Shown: in pieces, positions 1 through 6,658 of the stretch
Layout of the letters: each line of letters starts with the position of its first letter
How positions within the stretch are numbered: the stretch's first letter is position 1
Source of the DNA: Bacteroidota bacterium
GTDB taxonomy: Bacteria; Bacteroidota; Bacteroidia; Bacteroidales; Prolixibacteraceae
Direction: 5' to 3'
Length of the DNA: 34,776 bases
NCBI GenBank assembly: GCA_030698405.1
Contig: JAUYMU010000129.1
Location: 1-34,776, forward strand
Position numbers and translations under genes: made by a program
The notes under the pieces: generated by a model
The model's input: only the letters and a program-made list of their open reading frames with translations
The model's database searches: none
What the model was told of the DNA's origin: nothing

Positions 1-128
1 CACTATACTGTAAAGCAGTAAGGTGGAGGTTAAGGCCTCCCTGACTCTTATCGTGAACAAAAATAGCCGGAAAGATATTTTTCTCAGCATACTCTAACGA
101 TCTAATTTACAAGAATATTATTTTCGAG
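1..128. other. unassigned leading sequence before the MlaF fragment
   Basis: These bases do not continue the ABC ATPase frame. A small GGAGG/CCTCC inverted repeat lies at about 25-40. On the minus strand a frame of about 36 codons stays open from about 110 to the window edge, but I recognise nothing in it. It could be a misjoined contig end. Confidence 0.4.
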
Positions 129-140
129 CCGAATTGCTGC

Positions 141-416
141 CTGGCCCGCACCATTGTGGTTGACCCCATGATTATGCTTTACGATGAACCCACTACAGGA
201 CTCGATCCGGTAACTTCTGACGAAATCAGCGAACTTATCAATGAGGTTCAGAAAAAATACAAGACTTCTTCCATTATCATCACGCACGATATTGAATGTG
301 CGCGTGCTACGGCCGACCGCATAATCATGCTGAAAGACGGAGAAGTTTATACTGAAGGCTCCATCGACGATTTTGAAAATTCGACTGACCCTTTAATCAA
401 ATCATTTTTTAAGTAA
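141..416 (+). CDS. C-terminal part of an Mla-type ABC transporter ATPase (MlaF-like), 5' part missing or disrupted
   Basis: The readable part holds the second half of an ABC nucleotide-binding domain. LARTIVVDP follows where the signature helix should be, then the Walker B/D-loop stretch LYDEPTTGLDP and the H-loop IITHD. The next gene encodes an MCE (MlaD) protein, so this is most likely the ATPase of an Mla/Ttg2-like lipid transporter acting between inner and outer membrane. Upstream of about 130 the frame no longer resembles the family: the LSGG signature and Walker A are absent, and stops appear in the leading bases. A family member has about 250 residues, and only about 90 remain. Either the window begins at a contig end with poor sequence or the gene is truncated. 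The first usable start codon in frame is a GTG at 156, but that start would not give a working ATPase. Confidence 0.75.
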   Translation: MARTIVVDPMIMLYDEPTTGLDPVTSDEISELINEVQKKYKTSSIIITHDIECARATADRIIMLKDGEVYTEGSIDDFENSTDPLIKSFFK

Positions 417-435
417 TTATAAAAATATCAGCATC

Positions 436-1161
436 ATGGATAATCATTCACCACAATTTAAGGTTCGTTTAGGGTTGTTTGTTGTAGGCGGACTGGCACT
501 TTTTGTTTTGGCAATATTTATTATCGGGAAACAAAAAAACCTTTTTAACCCGGTATTTAAGCTTACCACCACTTTTTACAATGTGAGCGGTCTTCAGGTT
601 GGAAACAACATCCGTTTCTCCGGAATCAATGTTGGTACTGTTGACAATATAAGTATTGTAAACGATTCAACGGTTAGGGTTGACATGATGATCAGGCAAG
701 AGGTTAAGCAGTTTATTAAATCGGACTGTATTGTTGCCATTGGCTCGGAAGGATTGATTGGCGATCGTTTACTGATTATTACCCAGGGAAGCGCCAATTC
801 TCCTTTGGCGAGGGAAGGAGAGGAGCTGGCTTCGGTGGAACCGGTTGAAACCGATGCTATTATGGAAAGCGTTCAGATAACTGCAGCAAATGCTGAGGTA
901 ATTACCGAACAACTTGCTGAAATTATGCTCAAAATAAATGGAGGAGAAGGAACGCTAGGCAGATTGATTCAGGATACTACAATTGCCCGGAACATTGATC
1001 AGACCATTCTTAATTTAAAGAAAAGCTCGAAGGGATTGGATGAAAACATGGAGGCCGCAAAACATAATTTCCTGCTGAAGGGATTTTTCAACAAAAAGAA
1101 AAGAGAAGCTGAACGGAAGGCCAGGGAAGCTGAAGTGAGAAAAGCAGCAGGGCAAAAATAA
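436..1161 (+). CDS. mlaD: MCE-domain (MlaD-family) lipid transport protein
   Basis: A 241-residue protein with a short cytoplasmic N-terminus, one membrane anchor at about residues 12-31 (VRLGLFVVGGLALFVLAIFI) and an MCE domain at about 40-115. The domain contains the usual elements: F.VSGL..GN.VR..GI.VG.V and later GSEGLIGDR. MCE proteins form hexameric rings in the periplasm that carry phospholipids between membranes. The C-terminus (about 145-241) is a predicted helical tail ending in a very basic, coiled-coil-prone stretch rich in K, R, E and A. It starts 19 nt after the ABC ATPase stop, which is the usual ATPase-then-MCE order, so the two are probably co-transcribed. The permease (MlaE) would lie upstream, outside the window. 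There is no Shine-Dalgarno sequence, as expected in Bacteroidota. Confidence 0.88.
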   Translation: MDNHSPQFKVRLGLFVVGGLALFVLAIFIIGKQKNLFNPVFKLTTTFYNVSGLQVGNNIRFSGINVGTVDNISIVNDSTVRVDMMIRQEVKQFIKSDCIVAIGSEGLIGDRLLIITQGSANSPLAREGEELASVEPVETDAIMESVQITAANAEVITEQLAEIMLKINGGEGTLGRLIQDTTIARNIDQTILNLKKSSKGLDENMEAAKHNFLLKGFFNKKKREAERKAREAEVRKAAGQK

Positions 1162-1227
1162 ACAAATCAGGAAAAAAATAGTATTCACCTGTTAAAACGG
1201 CTTCTTAAAATTATTCAAAAATGGCAG

Positions 1228-3078
1228 ATGCAAATGAGATTCAAAATTATTTTCATGTATCTTTTTGTTTCAGTATTAACAAGTGATTTTGCATTTGCCC
1301 AGCATACTTCTGCAAAAAAAGATTCCACCAAACTTTATGAAAATATTGAAACCTATTCCGAAAGGAGCAATTTTACGAAATTTATGTACCGGTTGTTTTT
1401 TAAGCCAATTGCACCAGTTCCGGATAAGAAAAAAGGTGGAAAAAAAATATACAAGAGACTGATTCAAAAACCATACAGCGCTTTTGAGGGAAAAATAATC
1501 AGGAAAATAAACATTGAAACACTCGATCCGTTTGGCAGTTCAATTGGCGACACCATTCATACATCGCTCAATTGGTTATCGAAAACCGGAAACAAGATGC
1601 ATATAAAATCTCATGGAATCACTATTCGAAACCTGCTGCTGATCCATCAAAACCAGCCGTTTGACTCGTTGCTTGTAAAAGAATCGGAACGATTGGTCAG
1701 AAGCAGGGAATACATCCGCGATGTTTCATTTTTCGTAAAATCTGCGTCAAAAGGCTCCGACTCCGTGGATGTTTTCATTCGTGCATTGGATATCTGGAGC
1801 ATTATTCCCGGTTTTTCAACTTCAACTTCACGCACCACTATTGGGTTAACCGATCAGAACTTCTTAGGCTTTGGCCATCAATTTGAGAACGAAATTACCC
1901 GCAACTATACAAAAGGCAATTATGCGTTCCACACCAATTATTCGATTCCCAATATCAGGAACACTTATGTAAGTACAACCCTGGATTATGCAATTGATGG
2001 TGACCGTTATTACAGTAAAAGCCTGACCATTGACCGCCCGTTTTTTTCGCCTTTTGCCAGATGGGCAGCCGGAGTAAATTTCATTCAGCAATTCAGCGAC
2101 GATTCGATACCCACAATCGTAAATACAATTTACAGGCAAAACCGGTATAAATTTAATGCTCAGGATTATTGGGCAGGAAGCGCTATACAACTTTACAAAA
2201 GCAATTCAGAATACAGCCGGACAACCAATTTTATTGCTGCTGCACGGTTTTTACGGGTTCGTTTTCTTGAAAAACCAAGTGAAATAATTGATCCTCAACA
2301 TTTTCTTTCAGATGAGAATTTCTATTTGGGAAGCCTTGGCGTTTCTACACGAAGATATGTTCAGGATAAATACATTTTTAAATATGGCATCACCGAAGAT
2401 GTTCCTGTCGGCAAGGTTTACAACCTGACAGGCGGTTATCAGGAAAAAAACAATGCCCGTCGGTTTTATTTGGGAGGACGTGTTTCCATGGGCAATTATT
2501 TTGATTGGGGATACCTGAGTTCCAATGTAGAATTTGGAACTTTTTTCCGGGGTTCACATGCCGATCAGGGAGTCATTAAGCTGGATGTCAATTATTTTAC
2601 AGGATTAATTGAAATTGGAAAGTGGAAATTCAGGCATTTTGTAAAACCGCATCTTACCGTTGGAATAAACCGCCTGGCGCTGGATAGTCTGACACTCAAT
2701 GATGAATATGGCCTGATTGGATTTCGCAGTCATGAACTGACAGGTACCAGTCGTTTTTTATTTACGGTACAGACACAGTCGTATGCTCCGTGGGATTTTA
2801 TCGGATTCAGGTTTGGTCCCTTTGTCAGCTATTCGATGGGAATGCTTGGCGACGACCTGTTGGGTTTTAAAAACAGCAAGGTTTATTCGCAGTTTGGCGT
2901 GGGAGTTTTAATCAAGAATGAGCATCTGGTGATGAATTCCTTTCAAATATCCATTTCATTTTATCCAAATATTCCAGGTATCGGTCGAAATATTTTTAAA
3001 ATGAATTCATTCTCGACGGACGATTTTGGCTTTCGGGACTTTGAAATTGGAAAACCGGGAGAAGCAGTATTTCGGTAA
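1228..3078 (+). CDS. outer-membrane beta-barrel protein of BamA/TamA type with POTRA-like domain
   Basis: A 616-residue protein. Residues 1-25 are a signal peptide ending FAFAQ. About 85-190 resemble a POTRA domain: an I.KINIETLDPFG strand, then a helix around a long Q.FDSLLVKESERLVRSREYI segment, then VDVFIRALDIWSI. From about 200 the sequence is alternating aromatic/polar strands of a barrel, starting with GLTDQNFLGFGHQF, a pattern typical of Omp85 barrels. The likely role is insertion or export of outer-membrane components; the specific substrate cannot be read. It follows the MCE gene after 66 nt and may belong to the same envelope unit. ATGs at 1228 and 1234 are both possible starts, and the second gives the more standard signal peptide MRFKIIFMYLF. 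It is followed by a strong hairpin terminator. Confidence 0.78.
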   Translation: MQMRFKIIFMYLFVSVLTSDFAFAQHTSAKKDSTKLYENIETYSERSNFTKFMYRLFFKPIAPVPDKKKGGKKIYKRLIQKPYSAFEGKIIRKINIETLDPFGSSIGDTIHTSLNWLSKTGNKMHIKSHGITIRNLLLIHQNQPFDSLLVKESERLVRSREYIRDVSFFVKSASKGSDSVDVFIRALDIWSIIPGFSTSTSRTTIGLTDQNFLGFGHQFENEITRNYTKGNYAFHTNYSIPNIRNTYVSTTLDYAIDGDRYYSKSLTIDRPFFSPFARWAAGVNFIQQFSDDSIPTIVNTIYRQNRYKFNAQDYWAGSAIQLYKSNSEYSRTTNFIAAARFLRVRFLEKPSEIIDPQHFLSDENFYLGSLGVSTRRYVQDKYIFKYGITEDVPVGKVYNLTGGYQEKNNARRFYLGGRVSMGNYFDWGYLSSNVEFGTFFRGSHADQGVIKLDVNYFTGLIEIGKWKFRHFVKPHLTVGINRLALDSLTLNDEYGLIGFRSHELTGTSRFLFTVQTQSYAPWDFIGFRFGPFVSYSMGMLGDDLLGFKNSKVYSQFGVGVLIKNEHLVMNSFQISISFYPNIPGIGRNIFKMNSFSTDDFGFRDFEIGKPGEAVFR

Positions 3079-3098
3079 TTGGCAAGTCAATGAAACAT

Positions 3099-3135
3099 AG
3101 AAGGCCGTCTCAAAACAAGTTTGAGACGGCCTTCT
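3099..3135. terminator. bidirectional hairpin terminator between convergent genes
   Basis: A perfect 16-bp stem (3099-3114 with 3120-3135; arm AGAAGGCCGTCTCAAA) closes a 5-nt loop. It sits between the barrel gene (+) and the cold-shock gene (-), so it can stop both. There is no long T-run on either side. Confidence 0.8.
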
Positions 3136-3163
3136 GTAAATGAATGTCTTATATAAAATTAGA

Positions 3164-3355
3164 CTAAGCCAGTTTTACATTAACTGCATTTAATCCTTTT
3201 TTTCCATCCTGAAGATCAAACGTTACTTCGTCGTTTTCTCTAACTTCGTCGTTTAAACCAGATACATGTACAAAATATTCTTTGTCTGATGCACTGTCTT
3301 TAATAAATCCAAATCCTTTTGAATCGTTGAAAAATTTTACTGTTCCTTTGCTCAT
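3164..3355 (-). CDS. cold-shock domain protein (CspA family)
   Basis: A 63-residue single-domain cold-shock protein. It starts MSKGTVKFFND and shows both RNA-binding motifs of the family: RNP1 (KGFGFI, about residues 12-17) and an RNP2 equivalent (EYFVHVSGL). Such proteins bind single-stranded RNA and DNA and act as RNA chaperones in the cytoplasm. The start at 3355 is chosen because the family begins with this methionine; an upstream in-frame extension to 3406 adds 17 hydrophobic residues with no homology. The 5' region is strongly AT-rich and probably a long untranslated leader, as is usual for csp genes. It is convergent with the barrel gene. Confidence 0.93.
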   Translation of the reverse strand: MSKGTVKFFNDSKGFGFIKDSASDKEYFVHVSGLNDEVRENDEVTFDLQDGKKGLNAVNVKLA

Positions 3356-3505
3356 GATAATTGTAATAAATAATAATATAAAATAAATGTCTCGCAAGAT
3401 ACGCATTTATATTTAATAATAGATTTTATTTCAATAATTTAATAAATATACATTTCTTTTAACTGACAGGGAAATGGCTTTATTAGTGTTTCTTATTTAT
3501 TCATG

Positions 3506-3513
3506 TACCTTTG
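3506..3513 (+). promoter_or_regulatory. possible Bacteroidota -7 box (TAnnTTTG)
   Basis: TACCTTTG matches the TAnnTTTG consensus and ends 4 nt before the preferred ATG (3518) of the L,D-transpeptidase gene. If used, the transcript would be nearly leaderless. No clear TTTG -33 element is seen at the usual 19-21 bp distance, so this is tentative. Confidence 0.3.
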
Positions 3514-3517
3514 GCGT

Positions 3518-4198
3518 ATGAGAAAAATAATAATTTACGTATTATTCCTTCTAATACCGATTGTAAATAATGCTGGTGTAAACGAATCAGTTACAAAAAA
3601 AGTAATCGGTAATGACATTTATTCTCTTGTGAATTTAGCCGATACAGGCTTGTCAAGAGTTGTATTTGACCTGGCAGTTAAAGGCATGACAAAACTTATT
3701 ATTAGTGGCAAATTACAGAATCCGAACATTGTAACCATCGCCGACTATTCGCAATCGAGTAATAAAAAGCGCCTGTATGTTATCGATCTGAAAAACAGAA
3801 AACTATTGTACAATACATACGTAGCTCATGGCAGGAACACTGGTGATGAATTTGCCAAATCCTTCTCGAATGTCGAGGGTTCCTTTAAAAGCAGCCTTGG
3901 TTTTTATGTCACCGAAAAGCCTATCATTGGTCCCAATACCGGATATGCGCTTTTGATCAAAGGTGTTGAAAAGGGTTTTAATGATCATGCGGTAAAACGT
4001 GAGATTATTATACATGCTGCCGAATATGCAAGCGAAAATTTCATTAAAAAACACGGTCGTTTGGGCCGAAGCTACGGTTGTCCTTCGCTTCCTCCCGACA
4101 TGAACAAACCGATTATTGAAACCATTAAGGGCGGAACATGTTTGTTTCTATACAATCCGAACAAAGAATATATCGGAAAATCAACTCTGCTTAATTAG
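3518..4198 (+). CDS. murein L,D-transpeptidase catalytic domain protein
   Basis: Encodes 226 residues from the ATG at 3518, with an N-terminal hydrophobic signal (RKIIIYVLFLLIPI). The catalytic YkuD-type fold spans about residues 70-215. The active-site block holds the His (IIIHAAEY) and the nucleophile in GRSYGCPSLP (Cys188). This matches the secreted 'L,D-transpeptidase catalytic domain' family, which acts on peptidoglycan stem peptides (3-3 cross-links or attachment of proteins) in the periplasm. An earlier ATG at 3503 would add five residues and lies on a possible promoter box, so 3518 is preferred. Its 3' end overlaps the convergent second L,D-transpeptidase gene by 18 bp. Confidence 0.83.
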   Translation: MRKIIIYVLFLLIPIVNNAGVNESVTKKVIGNDIYSLVNLADTGLSRVVFDLAVKGMTKLIISGKLQNPNIVTIADYSQSSNKKRLYVIDLKNRKLLYNTYVAHGRNTGDEFAKSFSNVEGSFKSSLGFYVTEKPIIGPNTGYALLIKGVEKGFNDHAVKREIIIHAAEYASENFIKKHGRLGRSYGCPSLPPDMNKPIIETIKGGTCLFLYNPNKEYIGKSTLLN

Positions 4199-5485
4199 CC
4201 CATAAACATCGTCCAGAAAAACGACTTTTCCTTCAACAATTTTTACCGGCATATAAATTATAAATACCGGTACTTTTTTTTCCAGCTTTACTATTTTTGA
4301 TTCGGTATCTTTTACACCGGTTTTTAATAAAGTAGTATCAATCTTACCATCGGTAAGTAAATCAGCAAGTTCAACAGGTTTTTCCAGCCTTATACAACCG
4401 TGACTTAGAAATCTTGAATCTTTTGCAAAACCACCTTTTGAGTTCGTGTCGTGCAGGTAAATACTGAAAGGATTTTCAAGGTTAAACTTCAAAATACCAA
4501 GTGAATTGTTTGGGCCTGTTGATTCGCGGAAAAAATACGGAAAGGTTTTTTCTGTATAGCTGGCCCAGTTTAAATCATAATCGTCAACAACTTTGCCTTT
4601 TGCATCAACCACCTCAAAATTATTCCGTTCGAGGTAAGTTTCATCTTTTTGTACTTTTGGCAACAGTTCTTTTGATGCGATTGAAAAAGGTACGTTCCAG
4701 AATGGAAAGGTTACAATATTTGTGATATATGATGCAATTGTGGGAGTCGGGTTTTTCTTCTTTCCTGCTACTGACCGCATTTGCAGTGCAGGTTTGTCAT
4801 TTTTGAAATACTCAACTTCAGTTGCCGGAATGTTTGCAACTACGTATTCCGATTCACCATTTACGGAAAGGTACTTCCGGTAATTCATCGCCAGAAGTAT
4901 CGTTTTGTACTTCAAAGTATCATTCGGAGTGATTGAATCATTCAGAAATTGTTTGTAAACAATATAGTCAGGATCCTTGCATTCCAGCCGGGCAATCATT
5001 GCTGAAACCGATTCTCCGGGATCTGAATTCAGCAACTGAGCAACGTAAACCGAATCTCTTGGAGCGCTAACTTCATCATAATCAAACTTAACAAAGCCTT
5101 CCTGAAGTGCTTTTATGAAATTTAAGACCAAGCCTGTTAGTTGTTGATCTGCAGCTTCCTTTATTACAATGTCTGTCTTATTTTTTCCGGATAAGGCAAC
5201 ACGAATCTGTTCGATTTGATTTTTATCCGAAACCAAGCCGAAATTGTTCGGTGATTCAATTGCATCAAGCCATTCGTTGGCAGTTTTTATATTTTTTTTC
5301 GATGAAAACCAAAATTGATTGTCATCATTAGAGGTATAGAAATTCTGAACCATCGGATCTTCCGTCACGATTTTCATTGGTGTTTGTTTCTGCACACATC
5401 CAATGGCGAAAAAACAAACCGACAGGCTAATTAAGAGAATTTTTTTTGATGCTGAAATGCCTGTTTTGGTAAAAAGATGATTCAT
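4181..5485 (-). CDS. YcbB/LdtD-like L,D-transpeptidase lipoprotein
   Basis: Encodes 434 residues from the ATG at 5485. A signal ending FFAIGC (Cys30) looks like a lipobox, so the protein is probably membrane-anchored. The N-terminal ~230 residues resemble the scaffold found in YcbB-type enzymes. The C-terminal catalytic domain has the conserved YLHDTN (His345) and the nucleophile motif FLSHGCIRLEKP (Cys364). The expected role is 3-3 cross-linking of peptidoglycan. A TTG at 5521 would extend the frame by 12 residues without improving the signal peptide. The last codons overlap the tail of the other L,D-transpeptidase gene on the opposite strand. A sequence shared with the next minus-strand gene lies 60-100 nt upstream. 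Confidence 0.87.
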   Translation of the reverse strand: MNHLFTKTGISASKKILLISLSVCFFAIGCVQKQTPMKIVTEDPMVQNFYTSNDDNQFWFSSKKNIKTANEWLDAIESPNNFGLVSDKNQIEQIRVALSGKNKTDIVIKEAADQQLTGLVLNFIKALQEGFVKFDYDEVSAPRDSVYVAQLLNSDPGESVSAMIARLECKDPDYIVYKQFLNDSITPNDTLKYKTILLAMNYRKYLSVNGESEYVVANIPATEVEYFKNDKPALQMRSVAGKKKNPTPTIASYITNIVTFPFWNVPFSIASKELLPKVQKDETYLERNNFEVVDAKGKVVDDYDLNWASYTEKTFPYFFRESTGPNNSLGILKFNLENPFSIYLHDTNSKGGFAKDSRFLSHGCIRLEKPVELADLLTDGKIDTTLLKTGVKDTESKIVKLEKKVPVFIIYMPVKIVEGKVVFLDDVYGLIKQS

Positions 5486-5546
5486 AAAAAGAGTTTTTTG
5501 TGAAGTTTGATTTGTGTACAAAATTGGTTCTTTTTACGAATGTAAA

Positions 5547-5585
5547 TGTTACACAATTTATGCAAAATGTTACATTATTCACATA
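5547..5585 (-). promoter_or_regulatory. shared upstream element, copy 1
   Basis: Upstream of the LdtD-like gene. On the plus strand it reads TGTTACACAA, a short spacer, GTTACAT, then ATT and CACAT. The same order of words recurs at 6551-6591 upstream of the CHRD-like lipoprotein gene. It may be a binding site for a common regulator; the identity is unknown. Confidence 0.4.
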
Positions 5586-5624
5586 AAAACACCCACAAAT
5601 GTCCGGAAGGAAAACTTGTGGGTG
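5585..5624 (-). terminator. rho-independent terminator of the CHRD-like lipoprotein gene
   Basis: A 9-bp stem CACCCACAA (5590-5598) / TTGTGGGTG (5616-5624) is followed on the minus strand by a T-run (TTTTTA). It lies 36 nt after the stop codon at 5660. Confidence 0.8.
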
Positions 5625-5659
5625 CTGTTAAAATAATTTTCTCAAAAAAACTACAAACC

Positions 5660-6460
5660 CTAATTGGATCCAATATTACCTTGACTTATGATGTTGGCAG
5701 TAATTGCCGATGTTTGATAAATGTTGATATAACCAACATATACCAACCAGTTTTCATAAGTGATTGCAGTTCCGCTGTCAAGTGTTCTGATGTTGGTATA
5801 ACTTTTACCGGTAGTTCCATTAACATTGCTCAGCGTTTTTCTAATCGTCCCATCATCTACTGATGCGATTGAACCAAGGTTGATGGTGGCAGGGTATGAT
5901 TCGCCTGAAATAGTGCCAATTAGCGAAATGGTTACCAGGGTATTTCCATTTTCCCTTTTTTCGAACAGCGCCGTTCCCGAAACACCATAAACTCCAATTG
6001 TACTCAGTACATAAGATTTTTTGGTAGTGGTTATTACATTTCCACCAATATCGCCTTGTGCAAGAATTACAGTGGGTTCGCTGCTGCTTTTAAGAACTTT
6101 GATACATCCGTCGTAAGCAATCAACTGACTGTAAGTCATATTTACCACTGTTGAACTTTTTCCGGTTGCATCAACAGGACTAAGCGTTTGTACAACTACG
6201 CCTTCTTCAACAGTTGAATACATGTGCAGGTTTGCAGGATGAGTTCCCGATGGGGCATTGGTCAGCACAATATCGATGGTCGTTGAAGTGTTACTGGTTT
6301 CGGTGAAAGTAACTTTTCCTGATACACCAAGTACGTCTTTTACAGCAAGATCGTATGACTTATTTTGTCCGGGCGCATCATCTTTATCACATCCGCCGGC
6401 TAACAAAAGTACTGCTGTAACCATTGTTAACAGGATTATTCCTTTTCTAATTATGAACAT
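5660..6460 (-). CDS. lipoprotein with two CHRD-like repeats
   Basis: 266 residues. The signal peptide ends in the lipobox LAGGC (Cys24), followed by an acidic DKDD. Two tandem modules follow, at about 45-142 and 155-266. Each has the frame V(S)GKVTF or V(S)GTALF, a central P-A-x-(L/I) segment, a GKS turn, and an ending QGDIGGN or QGNIGSN. The first keeps GTHPANLHM and resembles the CHRD-type 'GxHPAHIH' core of superoxide-dismutase-like lipoproteins. In the second module the histidines are replaced (GESYPATINL), so it is probably structural. Function is unknown; the location is envelope or surface. It is transcribed alone and is followed by its own terminator. Confidence 0.7.
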   Translation of the reverse strand: MFIIRKGIILLTMVTAVLLLAGGCDKDDAPGQNKSYDLAVKDVLGVSGKVTFTETSNTSTTIDIVLTNAPSGTHPANLHMYSTVEEGVVVQTLSPVDATGKSSTVVNMTYSQLIAYDGCIKVLKSSSEPTVILAQGDIGGNVITTTKKSYVLSTIGVYGVSGTALFEKRENGNTLVTISLIGTISGESYPATINLGSIASVDDGTIRKTLSNVNGTTGKSYTNIRTLDSGTAITYENWLVYVGYINIYQTSAITANIISQGNIGSN

Positions 6461-6550
6461 TTTACAAGGTATTGGTATCTTTCCGCTTCTGGCGGATCAG
6501 CTGTGAATGTATTTTCACACAGCAAAGATGAATACTTTGAACCCGGTAAG

Positions 6551-6591
6551 TGTTACACAACAATTTGAAAGAGTTACATCATTCTCACATT
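6551..6591 (-). promoter_or_regulatory. shared upstream element, copy 2
   Basis: TGTTACACAA, then GTTACATCATT and CTCACAT, 91-131 nt upstream of the CHRD-like gene. It matches 5547-5585 over nearly its whole length with small gaps. It lies between the start of this gene and the repeat at 6625. Confidence 0.4.
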
Positions 6592-6624
6592 CCACTCTTC
6601 ATTCGTTTGCCCCCAATATTCTTT

Positions 6625-6655
6625 CTCCCCTCCTTCGGAGGGGTTGGGGGAGGCC
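6625..6655 (+). repeat. C-rich/G-rich intergenic hairpin, copy A
   Basis: CCCCTCC, loop TTC, GGAGGGG, then TTGGGGGAGG. It sits 3 nt after the stop of the peptidase gene (-). It belongs to a family of five in this window (see 16120, 21394, 24749, 33238). Confidence 0.75.
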
Positions 6656-6658
6656 TGT

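Noticed and set aside
3356-3406. N-terminal extension of the cold-shock protein (17 hydrophobic residues)
   Set aside because: Cold-shock proteins start at MSKGTVKFF; the extension is AT-rich leader sequence.
5546-5863. Plus-strand ORF of 105 codons across the end of the CHRD-like gene
   Set aside because: It runs through the minus-strand terminator hairpin and antisense to a well-supported gene; its protein has no recognisable features.
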